From: Patiria miniata
Lineage: Eukaryota; Echinodermata; Asteroidea; Valvatida; Asterinidae
Assembly: GCF_015706575.1 (NCBI RefSeq)
Contig: NW_024037047.1
Location: forward strand, 2,670,632-2,734,631
Length of the DNA: 64,000 nt
Direction: 5' to 3'
Positions 1 through 13,496 of this stretch are shown one piece after another (positions within the stretch are counted from its first letter, which is position 1; each line of letters opens with the position of its first letter). The notes under the pieces were generated by a model. That model did not search any database and was not told where the DNA came from. It was given only the letters and a program-made list of their open reading frames with translations. A program made the translations under genes and the position numbers.

Positions 1-199
1 GATGATGCCGGCTATGGAAAACGTTGAAGTTTCTGGTGCATTTTGTAAACAGTCATAACATTTTCTTTTCTCACTAGATACTGATTTTAATGAGTTGCAG
101 TCTTCAGGGAATTCAGTGCTGGCCTCTAGGCACCTCGTGTGAACTTTTGGGCAAATCTGGTGAATATGGATTTTTGGGTCAAAAACTGACTTTTTCGAT

Positions 200-3100
200 G
201 ATGCTGGCTATGGAAAACATTGAAGTTTCTGGTGCATTTTGTAAACAGTCATAAAATTTTCTTTTCTCACTGGATACTGAATTGAAGGAGTTGCAGTCTT
301 CAGGGAATGCAATTCTGGCCTCTAGGCACCTCGTGTGAACTTTTGGGCGAATCTGGTGCAAATGGATTTTTGGGTCAAAAACTGACTTTTTCTATGATGC
401 CGGCTATGGAAAACGTTGAAGTTTCTGAGGAATTTTGTAAACAGTCATAACATTTTCTTTTCTCACTGGATACTGAATTGAAGGAGTTGCAGTCTTCAAT
501 GAATGCAATTCTGGCCTCTAGTCACCTCGTGTGAACTTTTCGGCAAATCTGGTGAAAATGGATTTTTGGGTCAAAAACTGACTTTTTTTATGATGCCGGC
601 TATGGAAAACGTTGAAGTTTCTGGTGCATTTTGTAAACAGTCATAAAATTTTCTTTTCTAACTAGATACTGAATTGAATGAGTTGCAGTCTGCAGGGAAT
701 TCATTGTTGGCCTCTAGGCACCTCTTGTGAACTTTTGGGCAAATCTGGTGAATATGGATTTTTGGGTCAAAAACTGACTTTTTCGATGATACCGGCTATG
801 GAAAACGTTGAAGTTTCTGGTGCATTTTGTAAACAGTCATAAAATTTTCTTTTCTCACTAGATACTGATTTTAATGAGTTGCAGTCTTCAGGGAATTCAG
901 TGCTGGCCTCTAGGCACCTCGTGTGAACTTTTGGGCGAATCTGGTGCAAATGGATTTTTGGGTCAAAAACTGACTTTTTCTATGATGCCAGCTATGGAAA
1001 ACGTTGAAGTTTCTGAGGAATTTTGTAAACAGTCATAACATTTTCTTTTCTCACTGGATACTGAATTTAACGAGTTGCAGTCTTCAGGGAATTCATTGCT
1101 GGCCTCTAGGCACCTCGTGTGAACTTTTGGGCAAATCTGGTGAAAATGAATTTTTGGGTCAAAAACTGACTTTTTTTATGATGCCGGCTATGGAAAACAT
1201 TGAAGTTTCTGGTGCATTTTGTAAACAGTCATAAAATTTTCTTTTCTCCCTGGATACTTAATTTAACGAGTTGCAGTCTTCAGGGAATGCAATTCTGGCC
1301 TCTAGGCACCTGGTGTGAACTTTTGGGCGAATCTGGTGAAAATGGATTTTTGGGTCAAATACTGACTTTTTTTATGATGCCGGCTATGGAAAACGTTGAA
1401 GTTTCTGAGGAATTGTGTAAACAGTCATAAAATTTTCTTTTCTCACTGGATACTGAATTTAAGGAGTTGCAGTCTTCAGGGAATGCAATTCTGGCCTCTA
1501 GGCACCTCGTGTGAACTTTTCGGCAAATCTGGTGAAAATGGATTTTTGGGTCAAAAACTGACTTTTTCTATGATGCCGGCTATGGAAAACGTTGAAGTTT
1601 CTGAGGAATTTTGTAAACAGTCATAAAATTTTCTTTTCTCACTGGATACTGAATTTAATGAGTTGCAGTATTCAGGGAATTCAGTGCTGGACTCTAGGCA
1701 TCTAGTGTGAACTTTTCGGCAAATCTGGTGAAAATGGATTTTTGGGTCAAAAAATGACTTTTTTGATGATGCCGGCTATGGAAAACATTGAAGTTTCTGG
1801 TGCATTTTGTAAACAGTCATAAAATTTTCTTTTCTCACTAGATACTGAATTTAATGAGTTGCAGTCTTCAGGGAATTCATTGCTGGCCTCTAGGCACCTC
1901 GTGTGAACTTTTCGGCAAATCTGGTGAAAATGGATTTTTGGGTCAAATACTGACTTTTTTTATGATGCCGGCTATGGAAAACGTTGAAGTTTCTGAGGAA
2001 TTGTGTAAACAGTCATAAAATTTTCTTTTCTCACTGGATACTGAATTAAAGGAGTTGCAGTCTTCAGGGAATGCAATTCTGGCCTCTAGGCACCTGGTGT
2101 GAACTTTTCGGCAAATCTGGTGAAAATGGATTTTTGGGTCAAAAACTGACTTTTTTTATGATGCCGGCTATGGAAAACGTTGAAGTTTCTGAGGAATTTT
2201 GTAAACAGTCATAAAATTTTCTTTTCTCACTGGATACTGAATTTAATGAGTTGCAGTATTCAGGGAATTCAGTGCTGGACTCTAGGCATCTAGTGTGAAC
2301 TTTTCGGCAAATCTGGTGAAAATGGATTTTTGGGTCAAAAAATGACTTTTTTGATGATGCCGGCTATGGAAAACATTGAAGTTTCTGGTGCATTTTGTAA
2401 ACAGTCATAAAATTTTCTTTTCTCACTGGATACTGAATTGAAGGAGTTGCAGTCTTCAGGGAATGCAATTCTGGCCTCTAGGCACCTCGTGTGAACTTTT
2501 GGGCGAATCTGGTGCAAATGGATTTTTGGGTCAAAAACTGACTTTTTCTATGATGCCGGCTATGGAAAACGTTGAAGTTTCTGAGGAATTTTGTAAACAG
2601 TCATAACATTTTCTTTTCTCACTGGATACTGAATTGAAGGAGTTGCAGTCTTCAATGAATGCAATTCTGGCCTCTAGTCACCTCGTGTGAACTTTTCGGC
2701 AAATCTGGTGAAAATGGATTTTTGGGTCAAAAACTGACTTTTTTTATGATGCCGGCTATGGAAAACGTTGAAGTTTCTGGTGCATTTTGTAAACAGTCAT
2801 AAAATTTTCTTTTCTAACTAGATACTGAATTGAATGAGTTGCAGTCTGCAGGGAATTCATTGTTGGCCTCTAGGCACCTCTTGTGAACTTTTGGGCAAAT
2901 CTGGTGAATATGGATTTTTGGGTCAAAAACTGACTTTTTCGATGATACCGGCTATGGAAAACGTTGAAGTTTCTGGTGCATTTTGTAAACAGTCATAAAA
3001 TTTTCTTTTCTCACTAGATACTGATTTTAATGAGTTGCAGTCTTCAGGGAATTCAGTGCTGGCCTCTAGGCACCTCGTGTGAACTTTTGGGCGAATCTGG

Positions 3101-4060
3101 TGCAAATGGATTTTTGGGTCAAAAACTGACTTTTTCTATGATGCCAGCTATGGAAAACGTTGAAGTTTCTTAGGAATTTTGTAAACAGTCATAACATTTT
3201 CTTTTCTCACTGGATACTGAATTTAACGAGTTGCAGTCTTCAGGGAATTCATTGCTGGCCTCTAGGCACCTCGTGTGAACTTTTGGGCAAATCTGGTGAA
3301 AATGAATTTTTGGGTCAAAAACTGACTTTTTTTATGATGCCGGCTATGGAAAACATTGAAGTTTCTGGTGCATTTTGTAAACAGTCATAAAATTTTCTTT
3401 TCTCCCTGGATACTTAATTTAACGAGTTGCAGTCTTCAGGGAATGCAATTCTGGCCTCTAGGCACCTGGTGTGAACTTTTGGGCGAATCTGGTGCACATG
3501 GATTTTTGGGTCAAATACTGACTTTTTTTATGATGCCGGCTATGGAAAACGTTGAAGTTTCTGAGGAATTGTGTAAACAGTCATAAAATTTTCTTTTCTC
3601 ACTGGATACTGAATTTAAGGAGTTGCAGTCTTCAGGGAATGCAATTCTGGCCTCTAGGCACCTCGTGTGAACTTTTCGGCAAATCTGGTGAAAATGGATT
3701 TTTGGGTCAAAAACTGACTTTTTCTATGATGCCGGCTATGGAAAACGTTGAAGTTTCTGAGGAATTTTGTAAACAGTCATAAAATTTTCTTTTCTCACTG
3801 GATACTGAATTTAATGAGTTGCAGTATTCAGGGAATTCAGTGCTGGACTCTAGGCATCTAGTGTGAACTTTTCGGCAAATCTGGTGAAAATGGATTTTTG
3901 GGTCAAAAAATGACTTTTTTGATGATGCCGGCTATGGAAAACATTGAAGTTTCTGGTGCATTTTGTAAACAGTCATAAAATTTTCTTTTCTCACTAGATA
4001 CTGAATTTAATGAGTTGCAGTCTTCAGGGAATTCATTGCTGGCCTCTAGGCACCTCGTGT
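200..4060. repeat. Higher-order repeat, 11-monomer offset (2156 bp)
   Basis: The monomer series from about 200 to 1900 recurs from about 2356 to 4060 at a constant offset of 2156 bp, which is 11 x 196. Private variants are copied too, for example the 'gctggactctaggcatctag' monomer at about 1686 and 3842, and the 'ttctccctggatactt' monomer at about 1245 and 3401. The few differences include gaggaa/taggaa at 1015/3171 and gaaaat/gcacat at 1337/3493. A shorter echo at 588 bp (three monomers) also exists, around 1626 and 2214. Confidence 0.85.
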
Positions 4061-5679
4061 GAACTTTTGGGCAAATCTGGTGAATATGGATTTTTGGTTC
4101 AAAAGCTGACTTTTTCGATGATGCCGGCTATGGAAAACGTTGAAGTTTCTGGTGCATTTTGTAAACAGTCATAAAATTTTCTTTTCTCACTCGATACTGA
4201 ATTTAATGAGTTGCAGTATTCAGGGAATTCAGTGCTGGACTCTAGGCATCTAGTGTGAACTTTTGGGCAAATCTGGTGAAAATGGATTTTTGGGTCAAAA
4301 AATGACTTTTTTGATGATGCCGGCTATGGAAAACATTGAAGTTTGTGGTGCATTTTGTAAACGGTCATAAAGTTTTCTTTTCTCACTGGATACTGAATTA
4401 AAGGAGTTGCAGTCTTCAGGGAATTCAGTGCTGGCCTCTACGCACCTGGTGTGATCTTTTGGGCGAATCTGGTGCAAATGGATTTTTGGGTTAAAAACTG
4501 ACTTTTTTTATGATGCCGGCTATGGAAAACGTTTAAGTTTCTGAGGAATTTTGTAAACAGTCATAAAATTTTCTTTTCTCACTAGATCCTGAATTTAATG
4601 AGTTGCAGTATTCAGGGAATGCAATTCTTGCCTCTAGGCACCTGGTGTGAACTTTTGGGCAAATCTGGTGAAAATGGATTTTTGGGTCAAAAACTGACTT
4701 TTTCGATGATGCCGGCTATGGAAAACGTTGAAGTTTCTGGTGCATTTTGTAAACAGTCATAAAATTTTCTTTTCTCACTGGATACTGAATTTAACGAGTT
4801 GCAGTCTTCAGGGAATTCAGTGCTGGCCTCTAGGCACCTCGTCTGAACTTTTGGGCAAATCTGGTGAATATGGATTTTTGGGTCAAAAACTGACTTTTTT
4901 TATGATGCCGGCTATGGAAAACGTTGAAGTTTCTGGTACATTTTGTTAACAGTCATAAAATGTTCTTTTCTCACTAGATACTGAAATTAATGAGTTGCAG
5001 TCTTCAGGGAATTCATTGCCGGCCTCTAGGCACCTCGTGTGAACTTTTGGGCAAATCTGGTGAAAATGAATTTTTGGGTCAAAAACTGACTTTTTCGATG
5101 ATGCCGGCTATGGAAAACATTGAAGTTTCTGGTGCATTTTGTAAACAGTCATAAAATTTTCTTTTCTCCCTGGATACTTAATTTAACGAGTTGCAGTCTT
5201 CAGGGAATGCAATTCTGGCCTCTAGGCACCTGGTGTGAACTTTTCGGCAAATCTGGTGAAAATGGATTTTTGGGTCAAAAACTGACTTTTTCTATGATGC
5301 CGGCTATGGAAAACGTTGAAGTTTCTGAGGAATTTTGTAAACAGTCATAAAATTTTCTTTTCTCACTGGATACTGAATTTAAGGAGTCGCAGTCTTCAGG
5401 GAATGCAATTCTGGCCTCTAGGCACCTCGTGTGAACTTTTGGGCAAATCTGGTGAAAATGGATTTTTGGGTCAAAAACTGACTTTTTTTATGATGCCGGC
5501 TATGGAAACGTTGAAGTTTCTGCTGCATTTTGTAAACAGTCATAAAATTTTCTTTTCTCACTGGATACTGAATTTAATGAGTTGCAGTCTTCAGGGAATT
5601 CATTGCTGGCCTCTACGCACCTCGTGTGAACTTTTTGGCAAATCTGGTGAATATGGATTTTTGGGTCAAAAACTGACTT

Positions 5680-8600
5680 TTTCGATGATGCCGGCTATGG
5701 AAAACGTTGAAGTTTCTGGTGCATTTTGTAAACAGTCATAAAATTTTCTTTTCTCACTAGATACTGAATTTAGTGAGTTGCAGTCTTCAGGGAATTCATT
5801 GCTGGCCTCTTGGCACCTCGTGTGAACTTTTGGGCAAATCTGGTGAATATGGATTTTTGGGTCAAAAACTGACTTTTCTTATGATGCTGGCTATGGAAAA
5901 CGTTAAAGTTTCTGGTGCATTTTGTAAACAGTCATAAAATTTTCTTTTCTCACTGGATACTGAATTTAACGAGTTGCAGTCTTCAGGGAATGCAATTCAG
6001 GCCTCTAGGCACCTGGTGTGAACTTTTGGGCGAATCTGGTGCAAATGGATTTTTGGGTCAAAAACTGACTTTTTCTATGATGCCGGCTATGGAAAACGTT
6101 GAAGTTTCTGGTGCATTTTGTTAACAGTCATAAAATTTTCTTTTCTCACTGGATACTGAATTTAACGAGTTGCAGTCTTCAGGGAATGCAATTCTGGACT
6201 CTAGGCACCTCGTGTGAACTTTTCGGCAAATCTGGTGAAAATGGATTTTTGGGTCAAAAACTGACTTTTTCGATGATGCCGGCTATGGAAAACATTGAAG
6301 TTTCTGGTGCATTTTGTAAACAGTCATAAAATTTTCTTTTCTCACTGGATACTGAATTTAGTGAGTTGCAGTCTTCAGGGAATTCATTGCTGGCCTCTTG
6401 GCACCTCATCTGAACTTTTGGGCAAATCTGGTGAATATGGATTTTTGGGTCAAAAACTGACTTTTTTTATGATGCCGGCTATGGAAAACGTTGAAGTTTC
6501 TGGTGCATTTTGTAAACAGTCATAAAACTTTCTTTTCTCACTGGATACTGAATTTAACGAGTTGCAGTCTTCAGGGAATGCAATTCTGGACTCTAGGCAC
6601 CTCGTGTGAACTTTTCGGCAAATCTGTTGAAAATGTATTTTTGGGTCAAAAACTGACTTTTTTTATGATGCCGGCTATGGAAAACGTTGAAGTTTCTGGT
6701 GCATTTTGTTAACAGTCATAACATTTTCTTTTCTCACTAGATACTGAATTTAATGAGTTGCAGTCTTCAGGGAATTCATTGCTGGCCTCTAGACACCTCG
6801 TGTGAACCTTTGGGCAAATCTGGTGAATATGGATTTTTGGGTCAAAAACTGAATTTTTCGATGATGCCGGCTATGGAAAACGTTTAAGTTTCTGGTGCAT
6901 TTTGTAGACAGTTATAAAATTTTCTTTTCTCACTAGATACTGAATTTAATGAATTGCAGTCTTCAGGGAATTTATTGCTGGCCTCTAGGCACCTCGTGTG
7001 AACTTTTGGGCAAATCTGGTGAATATGGATTTTTGGGTCAAAAACTGACTTTTCTTATGATGCTGGCTATGGAAAACGTTGAAGTTTCTGGTGCATTTTG
7101 TAAACAGTCATAACATTTTCTTTTCTCACTGGATACTGAATTTAAAGAGTTGCAGTCTTCAGGGAATGCAATTCAGGCCTCTAGGCACCTGGTGTGAACT
7201 TTTGGGCGAATCTGGTGCAAATGGATTTTTGGGTCAAAAACTGACTTTTTCTATGATGCCGGCTATGGAAAACGTTGAAGTTTCTGGTACATTTTGTAAA
7301 CAGTCATAAAATTTTCTTTTCTCACTGGATACTGAATTTAACGAGTTGCAGTCTTCAGGGAATGCAATTCTGGACTCTAGGCACCTCGTGTGAACTTTTC
7401 GGCAAATCTGGTGAAAATGGATTTTTGGGTCAAAAACTGACTTTTTTTATGATGCCGGCTATGGAAAACGTTGAAGTTTCTGGTGCATTTTGTAAACAGT
7501 CATAAAATTTTCTTTTCTCCCTGGATACTTAATTTAACGAGTTGCAGTCTTCAGGGAATGCAATTCTGGCCTCTAGGCACCTGGTGTGAACTTTTGGGCG
7601 AATCTGGTGCAAATGGATTTTTGGGTCAAAAACTGACTTTTTTTATGATGCCGGCTATGGAAAACGTTGAAGTTTCTGGTGCATTTTGTAAACAGTCATA
7701 AAATTTTCTTTTCTCACTAAATACTGAATTTAATGAGTTGCAGTCTTCAGGGAATTCATTGCTGGCCTCTAGGCACCTCGTTTGAACTTTTGGGCAAATC
7801 TGGTGAATATGGAATTTTGGGTCAAAAACTGAATTTTTCGATGATGCCGGCTATGGAAAACATTGAAGTTTCTGGTGCATTTTGTAAACAGTCATAAAAT
7901 TTTCTTTTCTCACTAGATACTGAATTTAACGAGTTGCAGTCTTCAGGGAATTCAGTGCTGGCCTCTAGGCACCCTGTGTGAACTTTTGGGCAAATCTGGT
8001 GAATATGGATTTTTGGGTCAAAAACTGACTTTTTCGATGATGCCGGCTATGGAAAACATTGAAGTTTCTGGTGCATTTTGTAAACAGTCATAAAATTTTC
8101 TTTTCTCACTGGATACTGAATTTAACGAGTTGCAGTCTTCAGGGAATGCAATTCTGGCCTCTAGGCACCTGGTGTGAACTTTTGGGCGAATCTGGTGCAA
8201 ATGGATTTTTGGGTCAAAAACTGACTTTTTCTATGATGCCGGCTATGGAAAACGTTGAAGTTTCTGAGGAATTTTGTAAACAGTCATAAAATTGTCTTTT
8301 CTCACTGGATACTGAATTTAAGGAGTTGCAGTCTTCAGGGAATGCAATTCTGGCCTCTAGGCACCTCGTGTGAACTTTTCGGCAAATCTGGTGCAAATGG
8401 ATTTTTGGGTCAAAAACTGACTTTTTTTATGATGCTGGCTATGGAAAACGTTTAAGTTTCTGAGGAATTTTGTAAACAGTCATAAAATTTTCTTTTCTCA
8501 CTGGATACTGAATTTAAGGACTTGCAGTCTTCAGGGAATGCAATTCTGGCCTCTAGGCACCTCGTGTGAACTTTTGGGCAAATCTGGTGAAAATGGATTT

Positions 8601-11600
8601 TTGGGTCAAAAACTGACTTTTACGATGATGCCGGCTATGGAAAACGTTGAAGTTTCTGGTGCATTTTGTAAACAGTCATAAAATTTTCTTTTCTCACTAG
8701 ATACTGAATCTAATGAGTTGCAGTCTTCAGGGAATTCATTGCTGGCCTCTAGGCACCTCGTGTGAACTTTTGGGCAAATCTGGTGAAAATGGATTTTTGG
8801 GTCAAAAACTGACTTTTTCGATGATGCCGGCTATGGAAAACGTTGAAGTTTCTGGTGCATTTTGTAAACAGTCATAAAATTTTCTTTTCTCACTAGATAC
8901 TGAATTTAGTGAGTTGCAGTCTTCAGGGAATTCATTGCTGGCCTCTTGGCACCTCGTGTGAACTTTTGGGCAAATCTGGTGAATATGGATTTTTGGGTCA
9001 AAAACTGACTTTTCTTATGATGCTGGCTATGGAAAACGTTAAAGTTTCTGGTGCATTTTGTAAACAGTCATAAAATTTTCTTTTCTCACTGGATACTGAA
9101 TTTAACGAGTTGCAGTCTTCAGGGAATGCAATTCAGGCCTCTAGGCACCTGGTGTGAACTTTTGGGCGAATCTGGTGCAAATGGATTTTTGGGTCAAAAA
9201 CTGACTTTTTCTATGATGCCGGCTATGGAAAACGTTGAAGTTTCTGGTGCATTTTGTTAACAGTCATAAAATTTTCTTTTCTCACTGGATACTGAATTTA
9301 ACGAGTTGCAGTCTTCAGGGAATGCAATTCTGGACTCTAGGCACCTCGTGTGAACTTTTCGGCAAATCTGGTGAAAATGGATTTTTGGGTCAAAAACTGA
9401 CTTTTTCGATGATGCCGGCTATGGAAAACATTGAAGTTTCTGGTGCATTTTGTAAACAGTCATAAAATTTTCTTTTCTCACTGGATACTGAATTTAGTGA
9501 GTTGCAGTCTTCAGGGAATTCATTGCTGGCCTCTTGGCACCTCATCTGAACTTTTGGGCAAATCTGGTGAATATGGATTTTTGGGTCAAAAACTGACTTT
9601 TTTTATGATGCCGGCTATGGAAAACGTTGAAGTTTCTGGTGCATTTTGTAAACAGTCATAAAACTTTCTTTTCTCACTGGATACTGAATTTAACGAGTTG
9701 CAGTCTTCAGGGAATGCAATTCTGGACTCTAGGCACCTCGTGTGAACTTTTCGGCAAATCTGTTGAAAATGTATTTTTGGGTCAAAAACTGACTTTTTTT
9801 ATGATGCCGGCTATGGAAAACGTTGAAGTTTCTGGTGCATTTTGTTAACAGTCATAACATTTTCTTTTCTCACTAGATACTGAATTTAATGAGTTGCAGT
9901 CTTCAGGGAATTCATTGCTGGCCTCTAGACACCTCGTGTGAACCTTTGGGCAAATCTGGTGAATATGGATTTTTGGGTCAAAAACTGAATTTTTCGATGA
10001 TGCCGGCTATGGAAAACGTTTAAGTTTCTGGTGCATTTTGTAGACAGTTATAAAATTTTCTTTTCTCACTAGATACTGAATTTAATGAATTGCAGTCTTC
10101 AGGGAATTTATTGCTGGCCTCTAGGCACCTCGTGTGAACTTTTGGGCAAATCTGGTGAATATGGATTTTTGGGTCAAAAACTGACTTTTCTTATGATGCT
10201 GGCTATGGAAAACGTTGAAGTTTCTGGTGCATTTTGTAAACAGTCATAACATTTTCTTTTCTCACTGGATACTGAATTTAAAGAGTTGCAGTCTTCAGGG
10301 AATGCAATTCAGGCCTCTAGGCACCTGGTGTGAACTTTTGGGCGAATCTGGTGCAAATGGATTTTTGGGTCAAAAACTGACTTTTTCTATGATGCCGGCT
10401 ATGGAAAACGTTGAAGTTTCTGGTACATTTTGTAAACAGTCATAAAATTTTCTTTTCTCACTGGATACTGAATTTAACGAGTTGCAGTCTTCAGGGAATG
10501 CAATTCTGGACTCTAGGCACCTCGTGTGAACTTTTCGGCAAATCTGGTGAAAATGGATTTTTGGGTCAAAAACTGACTTTTTTTATGATGCCGGCTATGG
10601 AAAACGTTGAAGTTTCTGGTGCATTTTGTAAACAGTCATAAAATTTTCTTTTCTCCCTGGATACTTAATTTAACGAGTTGCAGTCTTCAGGGAATGCAAT
10701 TCTGGCCTCTAGGCACCTGGTGTGAACTTTTGGGCGAATCTGGTGCAAATGGATTTTTGGGTCAAAAACTGACTTTTTTTATGATGCCGGCTATGGAAAA
10801 CGTTGAAGTTTCTGGTGCATTTTGTAAACAGTCATAAAATTTTCTTTTCTCACTAAATACTGAATTTAATGAGTTGCAGTCTTCAGGGAATTCATTGCTG
10901 GCCTCTAGGCACCTCGTTTGAACTTTTGGGCAAATTTGGTGAATATGGAATTTTGGGTCAAAAACTGAATTTTTCGATGATGCCGGCTATGGAAAACATT
11001 GAAGTTTCTGGTGCATTTTGTAAACAGTCATAAAATTTTCTTTTCTCACTAGATACTGAATTTAACGAGTTGCAGTCTTCAGGGAATTCAGTGCTGGCCT
11101 CTAGGCACCCTGTGTGAACTTTTGGGCAAATCTGGTGAATATGGATTTTTGGGTCAAAAACTGACTTTTTCGATGATGCCGGCTATGGAAAACATTGAAG
11201 TTTCTGGTGCATTTTGTAAACAGTCATAAAATTTTCTTTTCTCACTGGATACTGAATTTAACGAGTTGCAGTCTTCAGGGAATGCAATTCTGGCCTCTAG
11301 GCACCTGGTGTGAACTTTTGGGCGAATCTGGTGCAAATGGATTTTTGGGTCAAAAACTGACTTTTTCTATGATGCCGGCTATGGAAAACGTTGAAGTTTC
11401 TGAGGAATTTTGTAAACAGTCATAAAATTGTCTTTTCTCACTGGATACTGAATTTAAGGAGTTGCAGTCTTCAGGGAATGCAATTCTGGCCTCTAGGCAC
11501 CTCGTGTGAACTTTTCGGCAAATCTGGTGCAAATGGATTTTTGGGTCAAAAACTGACTTTTTTTATGATGCTGGCTATGGAAAACGTTTAAGTTTCTGAG

Positions 11601-11951
11601 GAATTTTGTAAACAGTCATAAAATTTTCTTTTCTCACTGGATACTGAATTTAAGGACTTGCAGTCTTCAGGGAATGCAATTCTGGCCTCTAGGCACCTCG
11701 TGTGAACTTTTGGGCAAATCTGGTGAAAATGGATTTTTGGGTCAAAAACTGACTTTTACGATGATGCCGGCTATGGAAAACGTTGAAGTTTCTGGTGCAT
11801 TTTGTAAACAGTCATAAAATTTTCTTTTCTCACTAGATACTGAATCTAATGAGTTGCAGTCTTCAGGGAATTCATTGCTGGCCTCTAGGCACCTCGTGTG
11901 AACTTTTGGGCAAATCTGGTGAAAATGGATTTTTGTGTCAAAAACTGACTT
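5680..11951. repeat. Higher-order repeat, tandem 16-monomer duplication (3136 bp)
   Basis: About 5680-8815 and 8816-11951 are two adjacent copies of a 16-monomer block (16 x 196 = 3136 bp). They are nearly identical, including rare variants such as 'ctgttgaaaatgtattt' (about 6625 and 9761), 'gtagacagttataaa' and 'tgaatctaatgag'. I noticed only a handful of differences, for example aaatctgg/aaatttgg at 7798/10934, aaggactt versus aaggagtt among the monomers near 8516-11460, and tgggtc/tgtgtc near 8801/11937. This suggests a very recent unequal exchange, or an assembly duplication. Confidence 0.88.
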
Positions 11952-12514
11952 TTTCGATGATGCCGGCTATGGAAAACGTTGAAGTTTCTGGTGCATTTTG
12001 TAAACAGTCATAAAATTTTCTTTTCTCACTGGATACTGAATTTAACGAGTTGCAGTCTTCAGGGAATTCAGTGCTGGCCTCTAGGCACCTCGTCTGAACT
12101 TTTGGGCAAATCTGGTGAATATGGATTTTTGGGTCAAAAACTGACTTTTTTGATGATGCCGGCTATGGAAAACGTTGAAGTTTCTGGTGCATTTTGTAAA
12201 CAGTCATAAAATTTTCTTTTCTCACTGGATACTGAATTTAACGAGTTGCAGTCTTCAGGGAATGCAATTCTGGCCTCTAGGCACCTCGTCTGAACTTTTC
12301 GGCAAATCTGGTGAAAATGGATTTTTGGGTCAAAAACTGACTTTTTCGATGATGCCGGCTATGGAAAACATTGAAGTTTCTGGTGCATTTTGTAAACAGT
12401 CATAAAATTTTCTTTTCTCACTAGATACTGAATCTAATGAGTTGCAGTCTTCAGGGAATTCATTGCTGGCCTCTAGGCACCTCGTGTGAACTTTTGGGCA
12501 AATCTGGTGAAAAT

Positions 12515-12838
12515 TCATTTTATCACTGAAAGATAAAATACATTATTCTCCACGAACACACGGCTGGCTGAGTTTCAAACTCTCTGTTAATCAGCGGATG
12601 GTTGCTATGGTATGGAATTAGTAAACATTTTGATTGCCCAAATTGCAGCTGGCCATCCATTGCTGGCATCAAGCCAAAAGTGCTGTTCATAGGCAGAAGT
12701 TGATGTAACTTCCAAGGGAGATATAAATATTGATACAAATGTGATAAGTCCACGCGCGCGCACAGACGCACTACGTGCACGCCGTGGATGAAAGGCCAGT
12801 TCGGCGTAGCTTTTTGAGACCGCAACAACAAAAATAAA
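12515..12838. repeat. Shared left-end block (copy 1)
   Basis: 324 bp, the same length as 18106-18429. I see one difference: gtagc versus gtaac near 12818/18409. The identity stops abruptly after 'aaaaataaa' in both copies. A 117-codon minus-strand frame runs across the block, but in the long copy it begins in the unshared interior, its amino-terminal part differs between the copies, and nothing in it looks like a known domain. Confidence 0.9.
12517..12539. other. Terminal hairpin of the element's left end
   Basis: attttatc at 12517-12524 is perfectly complementary to gataaaat at 12532-12539, separated by actgaaa (8 bp stem, 7 nt loop). It begins two bases inside the element border. The same hairpin occurs at 18108-18130 in the second copy. 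Confidence 0.7.
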
Positions 12839-13254
12839 TTTCTCCTGGAATAAGCGTTTGTTTGCTTACATTCCATGGATTTTCGTTCACATTTGAACTT
12901 CGGTTAGTGAACTTATGATTTGCAAATGTTATGCAGCTGACTTCAGTGATCTTTGGGGGTTTTGGAGACGGCATTTACGTATATCCTACGAGTACGACCA
13001 TACAGCTTTTACAAGATGCCTCGTCAGAACGTCAGCCCAAGCGATCCGCTCGCTTGTCGACATTTCATGCGATTTGTCACAGCCGTCCAAGGTTTCCAGA
13101 ACATGAATTCTCAGCGTTATAGGCCTAGGCCTACTCGTACTTTTTGGAATGCTGAATCACCACTGGATTATGTCAGCCGTCCATGATTGAAGCTTGTGTA
13201 GTCCTATTTGAATCATGGCCCTTCATAAGTTTACGGACACCGAAGTCCAGGTGC

Positions 13255-13496
13255 TAAATCAACGGTCATGACGGTGCGTTCCAGCCGAGTCCGGGCGGTG
13301 CATCCCCGCCCAGCTTTCAATCCGCCCCGGTGCTGGTGGCTGGTGTTCTCGGCATGCTTGACCGCGGCAACGTGTCGGCCTGCAGTACAGTGTGAACGCT
13401 GGATCTTTGTTCGTCACGACCCTCTCTCGAGATTTCCTGCTTCGTGCAATGGCTTGGACATCATGCTCAAACATGCCAGGCATGATGGAATTCAAG
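13255..13496 (+). other. Possible captured exon with a splice donor
   Basis: A GC-rich, CpG-containing island inside AT-rich DNA, ending at 'ttcaag|gtgaga', a good match to a eukaryotic 5' splice site (donor G at 13497). Plus-strand frames are open through the island in two phases (from 13268 and 13392), but neither gives a recognisable protein and I see no matching acceptor upstream. It could equally be a CpG-rich promoter fragment. The call rests on composition and the donor only. Confidence 0.2.

Larger units (their letters stand above)
1..12514. repeat. Satellite array I, ~196 bp monomers
   Basis: Tandem head-to-tail monomers with a period of 196 bp; landmarks such as 'gatgatgccggctatgg', 'gtaaacagtcataa' and 'gtgtgaacttttggg' recur at that spacing throughout, always in the same orientation. 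Monomers differ by scattered substitutions; variable sites include gaattcattg/gaatgcaattc and ggtgcattt/gaggaattt. The array starts before the window and is cut at 12514 within 'gaaaat|ggattt' of a monomer, continuing at 19089 with the next base. Both strands contain short open frames of about 60-76 codons in each monomer, but they begin with TTG rather than ATG and follow the repeat phase, so I do not call them genes. A centromeric or pericentromeric role is possible but not shown. Confidence 0.97.

Noticed and set aside
1-12514. CRISPR-like regular repeats
   Set aside because: Whole 196 bp monomers repeat without unique spacers; this is satellite DNA of a eukaryote.
12523-12876. 117-codon minus frame in the shared left-end block
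   Set aside because: Its N-terminal part differs between the two element copies, no domain is visible, and the frame is not confined by element structure; probably chance.
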